DNA of 64,000 bases, taken from assembly GCF_000382265.1 (NCBI RefSeq), contig NZ_KB907975.1, positions 205,541 through 269,540 on the forward strand. The letters are read 5' to 3'. The DNA is from Yoonia vestfoldensis DSM 16212 (GTDB taxonomy: Bacteria > Pseudomonadota > Alphaproteobacteria > Rhodobacterales > Rhodobacteraceae). Shown piece after piece: positions 35,364 to 44,855 of the stretch. The notes under the pieces are model-generated. The model did not search any database, was not told the origin of the DNA, and saw only the letters and a list, made by a program, of their open reading frames with translations. The position numbers were made by a program, and so were the translations under genes. Each line of letters opens with the position of its first letter. The stretch's first letter is position 1.

Positions 35364-37160
35364 TTACTTAGCGGAAACGTAGGTACCGGGTGCCGGGGCC
35401 AGAACCGGGTGATCGGCGTCGCCCGGCGTGCGGGCGGGCACCTTTTTGCCAGATTTCTGCGCCAGCCACGCATCCCAACGCGGCCACCATGACCCGTCAT
35501 GGCGCACTGCTGTGTCGCGCCAATCCTCGACCGTCAGCCCCAGTTCCGGGTTGGTATAATGCCCGTATTTATTCTTGCTGGGCGGATTGACGATGCCCGC
35601 GATATGACCGGATTCCGACAGGATAAAGGTCTTGTCCTTCGATCCCATCTTTTGCACGCCGGTATAGCTGCTTTTCCACGCGGCGATGTGGTCCGTCTCG
35701 CAGGCGATGGCGCAAAGCGGGACGGTCACGTCCTTGAGATGGACTGTGGTGCCGCAAATCTCGAACCCATCGGTGGCGAAACGGTCGTCCTGACACAGAC
35801 CGCGCAGGTATTCGACGGCCATCTTGGCAGGCAGGTTGGTCCCGTCGCCGTTCCAGTACAGCAGATCGAAGGCAGGCGGCGCCTTGCCCATCATGTAGCT
35901 TTTGATGGCTGGGCCATAGATCAGGTCGTTGGACCGCAGATAGGAAAACGTCCGTGACATGAAAAAGGAATCGAGGATTCCGTTCTGTGCGACTTCCGCC
36001 TCGATCCCGTCGACGAAATCGTCGTCAAGGAACACACCCACTTCGCCCCTGTCGGAGAAATCGGTCAGCGTGGTGAACAAGGTCGCGGAGTTCACGGACG
36101 TATCCTTGCGTTGCTTCATTAGCGCCAGCGTCAGCGACAGCGTGGTGCCCGCGATGCAATAGCCCACGGCGTTGATCTTTTTCACACCGCAGATCTTTTT
36201 CACCTCGGCCATGGCGGTCAGATAGCCGTCCTCGACATAGTCGGACATCGCGGTGTCGGCATAGGACGCGTCGGGGTTCACCCACGAGACGACGAAAACC
36301 GTATGGCCCTGATCCACCGCCCATTTGATCAGACTGTTCTGCGGTTTCAGGTCCAGAATATAGAATTTGTTGATCCATGGCGGAAAGATCAGCAGCGGGA
36401 TGTCATGGACCGTGTCTGTGCTGGGCGCGTATTGGATCAGCTCAAACAGATGGTTGCGGAACACGACCGACCCCGGCGTCGTCGCCAGATTCTCGCCCAG
36501 TTTGAACGCCTTTTTGTCGGCCAGCGTCACGACCAGATCGCCGTCGTTCGCTTCCAGGTCGGCGATCATGTTCTCCAGACCCGCGACAAGACTTTCGCCT
36601 TCGGTCTCGGCCGCGAGCGCCAGCGCTTCGGGGTTGGTCGGCAGAAAATTCGTTGGGCTGATCATGTCGACAAGCTGCTGGCTGAAATAGCGCAGGCGCT
36701 TTTTCTCGCCGGCGTCCAGCGTGTCGATATCTTCGACCGCCTGCTGCACGGCAGCGGCGTTCATCAGGTATTGCTGCTTGATAAAGTTGAAATAGGGGTT
36801 GGTGTCCCAAAGCTCATGGCTGAAACGACGATCCTTGGGGGTGTCGTCGGTCGGTGGCGTCAGCTTGCCTTGGGCCAACAGGTGCTGGGCTTCGACATAA
36901 TGCTTGACCGACTTGCCCCAAAATTCGAGCTGATGTTCGATCAGCTTGGCGGGATTCTGCATCATTTCGGTCATATAGGCGCTGGCGGCCTTGACATAAA
37001 GTTCCTGGCTGGGTCCCTGCAAGGATGGTGCCACCTTGCGGGACTGGCCCATTACCTTCAACAAACGCTGGGTCAGTTCTTCGACCCGCGCAAGATTTGC
37101 TTCCAGCTTGGCAACACCGTCGCCCATTTCTTTAGCAGAATCTAAATCGTTTGTTGTCAT
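35364..37160 (-). CDS. phaC: Class I poly(3-hydroxyalkanoate) synthase
   Basis: Polymerises 3-hydroxyacyl-CoA into storage polyester on granules. The 598-residue protein has the N-terminal PhaC domain and an alpha/beta-hydrolase core with the catalytic Cys in GYCIAGTT (about residue 335), the Asp in CETDHIAAW and the His in SESGHIAGIVNPP. The ATG at 37160 (MTTNDLDSAKEMG) has AGGCG about 8 nt upstream and is preferred to in-frame ATG 37166. It is divergent from phaZ, with a PhaR-type palindrome between. Confidence 0.95.
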   Translation of the reverse strand: MTTNDLDSAKEMGDGVAKLEANLARVEELTQRLLKVMGQSRKVAPSLQGPSQELYVKAASAYMTEMMQNPAKLIEHQLEFWGKSVKHYVEAQHLLAQGKLTPPTDDTPKDRRFSHELWDTNPYFNFIKQQYLMNAAAVQQAVEDIDTLDAGEKKRLRYFSQQLVDMISPTNFLPTNPEALALAAETEGESLVAGLENMIADLEANDGDLVVTLADKKAFKLGENLATTPGSVVFRNHLFELIQYAPSTDTVHDIPLLIFPPWINKFYILDLKPQNSLIKWAVDQGHTVFVVSWVNPDASYADTAMSDYVEDGYLTAMAEVKKICGVKKINAVGYCIAGTTLSLTLALMKQRKDTSVNSATLFTTLTDFSDRGEVGVFLDDDFVDGIEAEVAQNGILDSFFMSRTFSYLRSNDLIYGPAIKSYMMGKAPPAFDLLYWNGDGTNLPAKMAVEYLRGLCQDDRFATDGFEICGTTVHLKDVTVPLCAIACETDHIAAWKSSYTGVQKMGSKDKTFILSESGHIAGIVNPPSKNKYGHYTNPELGLTVEDWRDTAVRHDGSWWPRWDAWLAQKSGKKVPARTPGDADHPVLAPAPGTYVSAK

Positions 37161-37178
37161 GTTCATTCGCCTATGCGT

Positions 37179-37196
37179 ATGCTGCAAGTGCAGCAT
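37179..37196. promoter_or_regulatory. PhaR-type operator between phaC and phaZ
   Basis: The palindrome ATGCTGC-AAGT-GCAGCAT matches the CTGC-N4-GCAG variant known for PhaR. It sits 19 bases before the phaC start and 27 before the phaZ start, able to act on both divergent genes. Confidence 0.65.
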
Positions 37197-37222
37197 GTGT
37201 GCGTGACCGATCGGAGCTTTCG

Positions 37223-38491
37223 ATGAAGTATATGATGACCTACGACCTTATGGAAAGCACGCGGAATACCTATCAGTGGCTGGGGGCCAGTGCGCGCGCC
37301 TATGCATCCTATCCGATGATGTCCTGGGCCGCAAATCCTGGGATGGACTGGCTCAAGGCCTGGGGCGAAGTGACCGAGCGCACCTTTTCGCGGATGGTGG
37401 TCAAGCCCGACTGGAACCTGCCCCCGATTTCCGATGACAAGGGTAAGGACCACACGATCGTCATCAAGCGCGTGCTCGAACGCCCCTTTGGCGACCTCAT
37501 TCATTTCTCGACACCGAAACGCAAGGCCAGCAAGCGCCGCGTGCTGGTTGTGGCCCCGATGTCGGGCCATTATGCGACCCTGCTGCGCAAGACCGTGATC
37601 AGCCTTCTGCCCGATGCCGATGTCTATATCACCGACTGGCACAACGCCCGCGACATTCCCGTCAGCGCCGGCAAGTTCGATGTCGAGGATTACACGCTTT
37701 ATCTGGTCGATTTCATGCGCGAGCTTGGCCCCGACACACATGTGATCGCCGTGTGCCAGCCCGTGCCGCTCGCGCTTGCCGCGACGGCCTATCTGGCGGC
37801 CGAGGACCCCAAGGCGCAGCCGCGGTCGCTGACCCTGATCGGCGGCCCTGTCGACCCCGAAGCGAACCACACCGAAGTCACCGATTTCGGCCGGTCCGTC
37901 ACGATGGGCCAGCTCGAACAGACGATGATCCAGCGCGTGGGCTTCAAATATGCGGGCGTCGGGCGGATGGTCTATCCGGGGCTCTTGCAGCTTGCGTCCT
38001 TCATCTCGATGAACCTTGAGACGCATAGCAACGCCTTCCGCGACCAGATCATCAAGGCCGCCAAGGGCGAAGCGTCGGATTACGACAAGCACAACATGTT
38101 CTATGACGAATATCTGGCGGTCATGGACATGACGGCGGAATTCTATCTCTCGACAGTGGAACGCATCTTCAAGAACCGCGAAATCGCGCTCAACAGCTTT
38201 ACCGTCAACGGCAAGGCGGTCGATCTGGGCAAGATCACCACCGTCGCCGTCAAGATCGTCGAAGGCGAAAAAGACGATATCTCCGCCCCCGGCCAGTGCC
38301 TCGCGGCACTTCCTTTGCTGACAGGCCTGCCGGAGTCCAAGAAATTCGCGCATCTGGAACCGGGCGCCGGGCATTACGGGATTTTCGCGGGCCGCAGCTG
38401 GCGGCACAACATCCGCCCGCTCGTGCTTGATTTCATCGACGCGAACTCCGGCGATACGGCGAAACCCGCCAACAAGAACGCCGCAGCCTGA
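37223..38491 (+). CDS. phaZ: Intracellular polyhydroxyalkanoate depolymerase
   Basis: Mobilises stored PHA. The 422-residue protein starts MKYMMTYDLMESTRNTYQW and has the intracellular PhaZ pattern: the probable catalytic Cys in VIAVCQPVPLALA (where extracellular types use a lipase-box Ser), VAPMSGHYATLLR and VYITDWHNARDIP, and a C-terminal catalytic His region in EPGAGHYGIFAGRSWR. GGAG precedes the ATG at 37223; a 24-residue extension upstream lacks family similarity. Confidence 0.93.
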   Translation: MKYMMTYDLMESTRNTYQWLGASARAYASYPMMSWAANPGMDWLKAWGEVTERTFSRMVVKPDWNLPPISDDKGKDHTIVIKRVLERPFGDLIHFSTPKRKASKRRVLVVAPMSGHYATLLRKTVISLLPDADVYITDWHNARDIPVSAGKFDVEDYTLYLVDFMRELGPDTHVIAVCQPVPLALAATAYLAAEDPKAQPRSLTLIGGPVDPEANHTEVTDFGRSVTMGQLEQTMIQRVGFKYAGVGRMVYPGLLQLASFISMNLETHSNAFRDQIIKAAKGEASDYDKHNMFYDEYLAVMDMTAEFYLSTVERIFKNREIALNSFTVNGKAVDLGKITTVAVKIVEGEKDDISAPGQCLAALPLLTGLPESKKFAHLEPGAGHYGIFAGRSWRHNIRPLVLDFIDANSGDTAKPANKNAAA

Positions 38492-38492
38492 T

Positions 38493-39212
38493 CTACATCC
38501 GCAGCATCAGCGGCGCTTTCATCCAAGCCCGCAGGGCCGCCGTCACTTGATCAGGCGCTTCGAGCGTGGGCATATAGCCTGCGTCCTCGATCACCTCCAG
38601 CGTGGCATAGGGGATCAGTTCGGCCATGAATTCCTGCCGTTTCAACGGATATTGTCCGTCATGCCGCCCACAGATCACGAAGGCGGGCTGCTTGATCTGG
38701 CTGAGCGTCGATTGCTGGTCCTTGCGGCGCTGCATTGCACGCGACTGGCTGACATAGGCGGCAGGCCCCAGTGCCTCGCCCATCTGGCGCAGGTGGCGGA
38801 CCAGCGCGACACGGTCGGTCGCGGGGGCCATCCATGTCGAATTGATCTCGTGCTGAAGGACCTCGTGCCAGCGCCCGCCGCCTTTGGCCGCGATGATGTG
38901 GGGCTCGCGCGCGGCGGCTGTTTCGGGTGTTTCGGCCTGCGCACTGGTCGCGATCAGCGCGATGCGGGTCACACGGTCCGGCGCGCGGCGTAGGATTTCC
39001 AGCGCGACCATGCCGCCCATCCCCATGCCCGCCAGCGCGAATTTCGCAGGCGCCCATGTCAGGATCTGGGAGGCGATTTCTTCCATCCGCTCGCCCTGCG
39101 TCGTGGGCGCGAACATCACCGCGTAATCATTGCCAAGCTCAAGGATCTGCGGCCCGAACACGCCCACATCGCACAGCATGGGGGGCACAAGGACGATCGG
39201 CTCTCGCGACAT
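38493..39212 (-). CDS. Alpha/beta-hydrolase-fold protein with degenerate catalytic triad
   Basis: The 239-residue protein has the full hydrolase fold, but the nucleophile elbow reads LAGMGMGGMVAL, with Gly where the catalytic Ser (SMGG) is expected, and the C-terminal His motif reads DAGYMPTLEAP, with Tyr where His (GHMPTLE) is expected. The acid (CGRHDGQYP) remains. So it is probably a non-catalytic member, a pseudoenzyme. It is convergent with phaZ, with almost no gap. Confidence 0.85.
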   Translation of the reverse strand: MSREPIVLVPPMLCDVGVFGPQILELGNDYAVMFAPTTQGERMEEIASQILTWAPAKFALAGMGMGGMVALEILRRAPDRVTRIALIATSAQAETPETAAAREPHIIAAKGGGRWHEVLQHEINSTWMAPATDRVALVRHLRQMGEALGPAAYVSQSRAMQRRKDQQSTLSQIKQPAFVICGRHDGQYPLKRQEFMAELIPYATLEVIEDAGYMPTLEAPDQVTAALRAWMKAPLMLRM

Positions 39213-39302
39213 TGAATTGATCCCTAGTGTTTCCGGCTCCGGCCCTTTTGGCCTGCAAGCCCGCCCATCACAAGGGCCATCGGCGCGGGACCGCCGAAGG
39301 CG

Positions 39303-40043
39303 TCAGAGGCGCGCGATCACTTCCGTGATACTGTCCGCGATCAAGGCAAGGCAGCGATCATCGGAAAAGCGGTGGTCGGCCCCGTCCACCAGCGTCAGCC
39401 GCATGTCGGGCCCCTGCGCGTGATCCAGCAGGCGCAGCGCCACGGCCATGTCGACATCCTTGTCCGCCGTCCCTTGCAGGAACCGCACGGGGAATGGCAA
39501 TGGCAGCGGCGCGCGCAGGACCAGATGGTCGCGCCCGTCCTCGATCAGGCGGCGGGTGATGATATAGGGATCGCCATAATCGGATGGCAGCGCGATCTGT
39601 CCGTCGGCCATCAGCGCCGCGCGTTGGTCCTCACTTGCGCTTGCCCACATGCTGTCCTCGGTGAAATCGGGCGCGGCGGCGATGGTGACAAGACCTGCCA
39701 GACGCTCGGGCATGTAGCGCGCCAAAAGTAGCGAGATCCAGCCGCCCATGCTGGACCCGACCAGAACGAGCGGTCCCGCGACCAGCCCGATGGCGGCCTG
39801 CGCATCCTCAAACCAGTCGCCGATGGCCCCGTCGGTGAATTCCCCGCCGCTTTCGCCGTGGCCGGAATAGTCGAACCGCAAAAACGCCCTGCCCTGCTGG
39901 CGTGCCCAGTCTTCCAGAAACACGGCCTTGGTGCCGCCCATGTCGGATTTGAACCCGCCAAGGAACACGACCGCAGGCCCTGTCCCGTCGGTCAGGTGAT
40001 AGGCGATCTTGCGCCCTTGCGGGGTGATGAACGTGTCAGTCAT
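39303..40043 (-). CDS. Alpha/beta hydrolase
   Basis: The 246-residue hydrolase has an intact nucleophile elbow VGSSMGGWISL (Ser about residue 97), an acid in GTADKDVDM and His in DGADHRFSDD. FLGGFKSDMGGTKA near the N-terminus supports membership in the small esterase/palmitoyl-thioesterase-like group. The ATG at 40043 follows AGGTG; the longer reading to 40085 overlaps more of the upstream MFS gene. It overlaps that gene's end by 8 bases, so the two are coupled. Substrate unknown. Confidence 0.87.
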   Translation of the reverse strand: MTDTFITPQGRKIAYHLTDGTGPAVVFLGGFKSDMGGTKAVFLEDWARQQGRAFLRFDYSGHGESGGEFTDGAIGDWFEDAQAAIGLVAGPLVLVGSSMGGWISLLLARYMPERLAGLVTIAAAPDFTEDSMWASASEDQRAALMADGQIALPSDYGDPYIITRRLIEDGRDHLVLRAPLPLPFPVRFLQGTADKDVDMAVALRLLDHAQGPDMRLTLVDGADHRFSDDRCLALIADSITEVIARL

Positions 40044-41304
40044 GTTGCACCTGTTCCAGTCCGGCAGCCAAAGTCGCCGCACCAAAACACATCACACCAA
40101 AGAGGCCAAGCACCAGCGGCACACTGACCGACGCGAGCCCCGCAAACACCGCCCCGCCCCCGATCAGGACCACCCCGATCAGCGTGTTGGGCAACGCTGT
40201 AAAGGCGGTGCGCTGGTCCTCATCAGCCATATCCACCAGATGCGTGCTGCGCCCCTGCCGCACCCCGTGATGCGCGATCATCAGCCCGAACAGCGCCACC
40301 GGCAGCACCAGCGGCGCGCCGGTCAGGCCCGCGAGATGCAGCCCGACCGTGCCCAGCAACACCGTGCCGCCCGCGCCACCCGCAAGGATCAACACCCACC
40401 GCGATGAGCGGTCCGACAACCGCCCCCAGACGAAAGACGACAAAAGCGACGCCAGCGCCGAGGCCAGCACCAAGGCCCCCAATGCGCCCAGCCCGCTTTC
40501 GCTGTCAAGCAGCACCAGATAGGGCGGCGCCAGTGCGGTCCCGACCAGCAGCGCGCGCGTCAGAATGAACCGGCGCAACTGCGGCTGCGTGCGCAACAGC
40601 CCGATGGTCGCACGTTTCACATCGGTCGGGGCGGGGTCCGACGGGGTCTCGTCCAGACCGAAGAACATGGCCCCCGCCGCCAGCCAGCACCCCGCCGCCA
40701 AAAAGATGGCGGCGATGACGATTGTGTAACGGTCGCCCCAGCCCGTCAAAAGCAGCAGCGCGAACAGGATCACCCCGACCGCCCCCGTGGAACTTGCCAG
40801 CCCCATCGCCGTGCCGCGCCGCGCGTTGCCGACGGTCTTGCCCAGCACATCCTTGTAACTGGCCGAACAGACCGACCGCGCCACGGCCAGCACCGCCAGC
40901 AAGCCGATGATGGCGGCCCCCGCGACCATGCCGTCCTGCGTCAACCCGACCAGCGCGATGCCCGCCGCTGCCAACCCCTGCACCACGGCCCCGCCGGCCC
41001 AGAAGTATTTGCGCAGTTTGCTCCGCGAAATCACCGGCGTGACCAGCAGTTGCGGCAGAAGCGCGCCCGCCTCGCGCACGGGGACCAAGAGCCCGACCCA
41101 GAACGCGCCCGCGCCCAGATGGGTCAAAAGCCAGCTCAGCACCAGTTTGGGGTCGATCAGCCCGTCGGCCAGTTTGCTGCCGCCCAGCGCCAGCACATGG
41201 CGCAGAAAATTGCGCGGTTCGGCCTTTTGCGCGGCTTCGGGCAGATCGGGGTCAGGATCTGTCTTGCGCGTCAGCGCGTTGAAAACAGCGGTGACATAGG
41301 ACAA
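40036..41304 (-). CDS. Major facilitator superfamily permease
   Basis: The 422-residue protein has about twelve membrane helices in two halves, with a cytoplasmic loop near residue 210. Recognisable helices include AGAFWVGLLVPVREAGALLPQ, given here as AGAFWVGLLVPVREAG and beyond. A charged N-terminal segment (TRKTDPDPDLPEAAQKAEP) precedes the first helix. No substrate motif is visible. It shares an 8-base overlap with the downstream hydrolase gene. Confidence 0.85.
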   Translation of the reverse strand: MSYVTAVFNALTRKTDPDPDLPEAAQKAEPRNFLRHVLALGGSKLADGLIDPKLVLSWLLTHLGAGAFWVGLLVPVREAGALLPQLLVTPVISRSKLRKYFWAGGAVVQGLAAAGIALVGLTQDGMVAGAAIIGLLAVLAVARSVCSASYKDVLGKTVGNARRGTAMGLASSTGAVGVILFALLLLTGWGDRYTIVIAAIFLAAGCWLAAGAMFFGLDETPSDPAPTDVKRATIGLLRTQPQLRRFILTRALLVGTALAPPYLVLLDSESGLGALGALVLASALASLLSSFVWGRLSDRSSRWVLILAGGAGGTVLLGTVGLHLAGLTGAPLVLPVALFGLMIAHHGVRQGRSTHLVDMADEDQRTAFTALPNTLIGVVLIGGGAVFAGLASVSVPLVLGLFGVMCFGAATLAAGLEQVQHD

Positions 41305-41360
41305 TGGCTTGCTCCCGCCGGACGGGAGGTCAGGCTTAAGGTGGCTAAAACAGGGTTGGG

Positions 41361-41606
41361 TCAGCCACCGACATAGACCGCTTTGCGCGGACGGTAAAAG
41401 ATTTTCTGGTCATGCAAGCGGCCCAGCAATTCCTCGCCCGTGCGCTGGTCCTGTTCGATCACGCGGATCGAGTCCATGTGGGCGGGGTTTTCCTCGGACA
41501 AGGCCAGCCGCATGCGCGACAATTCACGGCCCCGCGCGCGCAGGGCTTCTTCGATCAGGTCGACATCGGCGATGCTCAGATCGAACGTGCGGTTGTAACT
41601 TGGCAT
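41361..41606 (-). CDS. Small conserved protein of unknown function
   Basis: The 81-residue protein has helical segments (ADVDLIEEALRARGRELSR) and a basic end, HDQKIFYRPRKAVYVGG. It carries no signal or membrane helix. It looks like a Rhodobacteraceae-restricted family; no function is recognised. A run of G residues lies just upstream on the minus strand (CCCCCCCC at about 41611-41620 on the plus strand). Confidence 0.65.
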   Translation of the reverse strand: MPSYNRTFDLSIADVDLIEEALRARGRELSRMRLALSEENPAHMDSIRVIEQDQRTGEELLGRLHDQKIFYRPRKAVYVGG

Positions 41607-41814
41607 GATCCCCCCCCCCTCTGCTGCGCGTTTCGTATCGGAAACTTAGGTCGGTTTTAGCGGGCAGGACGTCGCAGTCAACGTATATCTGTGCATACAA
41701 ATCATGCGCCGGTTTCAATCAGCTTGACCATTCCGCGGCGCGGCGGCATCTAGGCCGCACATATCACCCGCAACCGGGCGTTCCGTGGGCGCCAAACCGA
41801 CGAGGAGCTTGCCG

Positions 41815-43761
41815 ATGGCACAGATTTCCCTGACCTTTCCCGATGGCAACAGCCGGTCCTATGCCGCAGGCATCACCGCTGCCGATGTCGCCAGCGACAT
41901 TTCCCCTTCGCTGCGCAAAAAGGCGATTTCCGCCACCGTCAACGGCGCGCATTGGGACCTGCAATGGCCCATCGAGGCTGACGCAAAGATCGCCATCAAC
42001 ACGATGAAGGACGAAGCGCCAGCACTTGAACTCGTCCGCCACGACCTTGCGCATATCATGGCCCGCGCCGTGCAGGAAATCTGGCCCGATACTCAAGTCA
42101 CCATCGGCCCCGTGATCAAGGACGGCTGGTATTACGATTTCGACCGCAAGGAACCCTTCACGCCCGAGGACCTTGGTCTGATCGAAAAGAAGATGAAGGA
42201 GATCATCAACAAACGCGATGATGTCCGCACCGAAATCTGGGACCGCGCCCGGGCTGTCCAGTATTACACTGATCGTGGCGAGCCCTATAAGGTCGAACTG
42301 ATCGAGGCCATCCCCGGTGATGAGCCGTTGCGCATGTATTGGCACGGCGACTGGCAGGACCTGTGCCGTGGCCCGCATTTGCAGAATACCGGACAAGTGC
42401 CCGCCGACGCCTTCAAGCTGATGTCGATTGCGGGCGCCTATTGGCGCGGCGACAGCACCCGCCCGATGCTGCAACGCATATACGGCACCGCCTTTGCCAA
42501 CAAGGGAGGTCTCAAGGACCACCTGCACCGGCTGGAAGAAGCCGCCAAACGCGACCACCGCAAATTGGGCCGCGAAATGGACCTGTTCCACATGCAGGAA
42601 GAAGCCCCCGGTCAGGTGTTCTGGCACCCCAACGGCTGGACGATCTATACGACCTTGCAGGACTACATGCGTCGCCGCCAGCGCGCGGGCGGCTATGTCG
42701 AGGTGAACACACCGCAGGTCGTCGACCGCAAGCTGTGGGAAAGATCGGGTCACTGGGACAAATATCAGGAAAACATGTTCATCGTCGAAGTGGACGAGGA
42801 ACACGCACGCGAAAAGGCGGTCAATGCCCTGAAACCGATGAACTGCCCCTGTCACGTGCAGATCTTCAATCAGGGTCTGAAATCCTATCGCGACCTGCCG
42901 TTGCGGATGGCCGAATTCGGGTCTTGCGCGCGGTATGAACCCTCGGGCGCGCTGCACGGCATCATGCGGGTGCGCGGCTTTACGCAGGATGACGGGCATA
43001 TCTTCTGCCGCGAGGATCAGATCGAATCGGAGACCGCGCGATTCATCGCGTTTTTGTCACAGGTCTATGCCGATCTTGGCTTTCACAACTGGACAATCAA
43101 ACTGTCCACCCGCCCCGAACAACGGATCGGGTCGGACGCCACCTGGGATATGATGGAAGAGGCGTTGGGTGATGCCTGCCGTGCGGCGGGCTATGATTTC
43201 GAGATACTCGAAGGCGAAGGCGCGTTCTACGGGCCAAAACTTGAATTCACCCTGACCGATGCGATTGGCCGGAACTGGCAATGCGGCACGCTCCAGGTGG
43301 ACGCGAACCTGCCCGAGCGGCTGGAGGCCGAATACATCGGAATGGACGGCGAAAAACACCGCCCCGTCATGCTGCACCGCGCGACCTTGGGGTCGTTCGA
43401 GCGGTTCATCGGCATCCTGATCGAGGAACATGCCGGCAAGCTGCCGTTCTGGCTTGCCCCGCGTCAGGTGGTGGTGGCGACCATCGTGTCCGACGCCGAT
43501 GACTACGCGCGTGAACTCGTCGCCGCGCTGACTGCCGCCGGCGTGCGCGCCGAGGCCGACACCCGCAACGAAAAGATCAACTACAAGGTCCGCGAACATT
43601 CCGTCGGCAAGGTGCCCGTCATCCTTGCCGTCGGTGCCCGTGAGGTCGAGGAACGCACGGCGACAGCGCGTCAGCTGGGCGAAAACCAGACCCGCGTCGT
43701 GACGATGGACGAAATCGTGGCGGAACTGAAAATCCGCGCGACGCCGCCTGACCTGCTTTAG
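41815..43761 (+). CDS. thrS: Threonine--tRNA ligase
   Basis: The 648-residue synthetase is complete: an N-terminal TGS domain ([16 protein letters not shown]), the editing domain with [10 protein letters not shown] and DLCRGPHL, the class II catalytic core with zinc ligands in [10 protein letters not shown] and motif 2 in [17 protein letters not shown], and the anticodon domain at the C-terminus. The ATG at 41815 follows GAGGAG. An upstream in-frame reading from 41785 adds ten residues that are not family-like. Confidence 0.97.
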   Translation: MAQISLTFPDGNSRSYAAGITAADVASDISPSLRKKAISATVNGAHWDLQWPIEADAKIAINTMKDEAPALELVRHDLAHIMARAVQEIWPDTQVTIGPVIKDGWYYDFDRKEPFTPEDLGLIEKKMKEIINKRDDVRTEIWDRARAVQYYTDRGEPYKVELIEAIPGDEPLRMYWHGDWQDLCRGPHLQNTGQVPADAFKLMSIAGAYWRGDSTRPMLQRIYGTAFANKGGLKDHLHRLEEAAKRDHRKLGREMDLFHMQEEAPGQVFWHPNGWTIYTTLQDYMRRRQRAGGYVEVNTPQVVDRKLWERSGHWDKYQENMFIVEVDEEHAREKAVNALKPMNCPCHVQIFNQGLKSYRDLPLRMAEFGSCARYEPSGALHGIMRVRGFTQDDGHIFCREDQIESETARFIAFLSQVYADLGFHNWTIKLSTRPEQRIGSDATWDMMEEALGDACRAAGYDFEILEGEGAFYGPKLEFTLTDAIGRNWQCGTLQVDANLPERLEAEYIGMDGEKHRPVMLHRATLGSFERFIGILIEEHAGKLPFWLAPRQVVVATIVSDADDYARELVAALTAAGVRAEADTRNEKINYKVREHSVGKVPVILAVGAREVEERTATARQLGENQTRVVTMDEIVAELKIRATPPDLL

Positions 43762-43770
43762 GCGCGCACC

Positions 43771-44139
43771 CTAGAAGTGGGCCTTTTCCTCATCCGGCTT
43801 GCCCGCGGCAATCGCGAGCAGGCCGCCGAGGGCAGCAAAGCCGATGGGGAACATCGTGCCGACATTGAACCCAAAGGCCGTGTAGAAAAACCCAGCCGCC
43901 AGAACCATCAGAATGCCGCCCCAGAGCGCGCGGGTCTTGGCCATCGCCCCGCCCGCAATTGCAAGCAAAGGCGCGATGAAACTGGCAAACCGGATGAAAC
44001 CGGGGTTTTCGAGAACACCGAAAATCTCGCCGACTTCGGCGCGGTTCTGGGATAATTCGGCGTAGCCATAGCCGAACATCCCGACGACGATCCCGATCAG
44101 CCCGGCGATCAGGCCCAATATGGCGGCAGCGTTGCGCAT
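43771..44139 (-). CDS. Small four-helix membrane protein of unknown function
   Basis: The 122-residue protein has four hydrophobic helices (about residues 4-25, 50-70, 75-92 and 95-113). The first holds LGLIAGLIGIVVGMFGYGY. A longer in-frame reading to 44337 adds 66 Arg-rich residues antisense to the next gene; GGGAG before the ATG at 44139 supports the shorter protein. No family is recognised. Confidence 0.7.
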   Translation of the reverse strand: MRNAAAILGLIAGLIGIVVGMFGYGYAELSQNRAEVGEIFGVLENPGFIRFASFIAPLLAIAGGAMAKTRALWGGILMVLAAGFFYTAFGFNVGTMFPIGFAALGGLLAIAAGKPDEEKAHF

Positions 44140-44183
44140 CGTCGTCTCCCTTGTTGTGTGATGGTCAGATAGGCGCTGGCGTG

Positions 44184-44513
44184 TTAGCTGCCAAGGTGCT
44201 TCGCTTGCACGTCCGCTTTCCAGCCGATGGTCCAGCCGTCGTCGGTGGCGATCACTGGGCGTTTCATCAGCGTTGGATAGGCGGCCAGCAAGGCCGCGGT
44301 ATCCTGCGCGCGGGCCTCTTCGGACAAGCCGCGCCATGTGGTCGAGGCGCGGTTGATCGCCGCATCGCCAAAGGCCATGACGATAGCCTGGATATCGTCA
44401 TGATGCAGCCCGTCGGACCGCACGTCGATCACCTGCGGCGTGATGCCCTGCGCCTTGAGCGCGGCCAGCGCCTTGCGGCAGGTATCGCAGGTCTTCAGCC
44501 CGAAAAAGCGCAT
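44184..44513 (-). CDS. ArsC/Spx-family thioredoxin-fold protein (first copy)
   Basis: The 109-residue protein begins MRFFGLKTCDTCRKAL, with a CxxC in the thioredoxin-like active site, and ends with the family motif LMKRPVIATDDGWTIGW. ArsC-like proteins of this type (YffB/Spx group) are not proven arsenate reductases. ATG 44513 has the better spacing (6 nt) from AAGGAG. A related gene lies about 340 bases upstream on the same strand, with a cold-shock gene between on the other strand. Confidence 0.85.
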   Translation of the reverse strand: MRFFGLKTCDTCRKALAALKAQGITPQVIDVRSDGLHHDDIQAIVMAFGDAAINRASTTWRGLSEEARAQDTAALLAAYPTLMKRPVIATDDGWTIGWKADVQAKHLGS

Positions 44514-44602
44514 CATCAACTCCTTTATACTGCGACGTCGTGTCAATTGCGTTTTTCATAAAACACCGGAGTCTTGGGATTACAAGGCAAAGGGAAGGCC
44601 GC

Positions 44603-44631
44603 TTGTCGCGGAGCCCAAGTGCTGGCGACAA
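44603..44631 (+). promoter_or_regulatory. Leader hairpin abutting the csp ribosome-binding site
   Basis: TTGTCGC (44603-44609) pairs perfectly with GCGACAA (44625-44631) around a 15-nt loop. The last base of the stem is also the first base of the AAAAGGAG Shine-Dalgarno region. Cold-shock leaders are known to refold with temperature; this could do so, but that is inference. Confidence 0.4.
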
Positions 44632-44645
44632 AAGGAGAGGACGAC

Positions 44646-44855
44646 ATGCCAAGCGGCACAGTAAAATGGTTCAACACGACCAAGGGGTTCGGGTTCATCG
44701 CCCCCGATGATGGCGGCAACGACATCTTCGTGCATATCTCGGCGGTGGAACAATCGGGGATGACGGGGTTGGCGGACAACCAGAAGATCACCTTCGATCT
44801 GGTCGAAGGGCGCGACGGGCGCAAGATGGCGGGCAATCTGGCGAAGGCCGATTAA
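44646..44855 (+). CDS. Cold-shock-domain protein
   Basis: The 69-residue single cold-shock domain has RNP1 KGFGFI (about residues 13-18) and RNP2 DIFVHI (about 26-31), starting MPSGTVKWFNTTKG. It binds single-stranded RNA or DNA and melts RNA structure, often induced by cold or stationary phase. A strong AAGGAG-type site lies upstream. The 3' end overlaps the stop of the convergent ArsC-like gene. Confidence 0.95.
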   Translation: MPSGTVKWFNTTKGFGFIAPDDGGNDIFVHISAVEQSGMTGLADNQKITFDLVEGRDGRKMAGNLAKAD

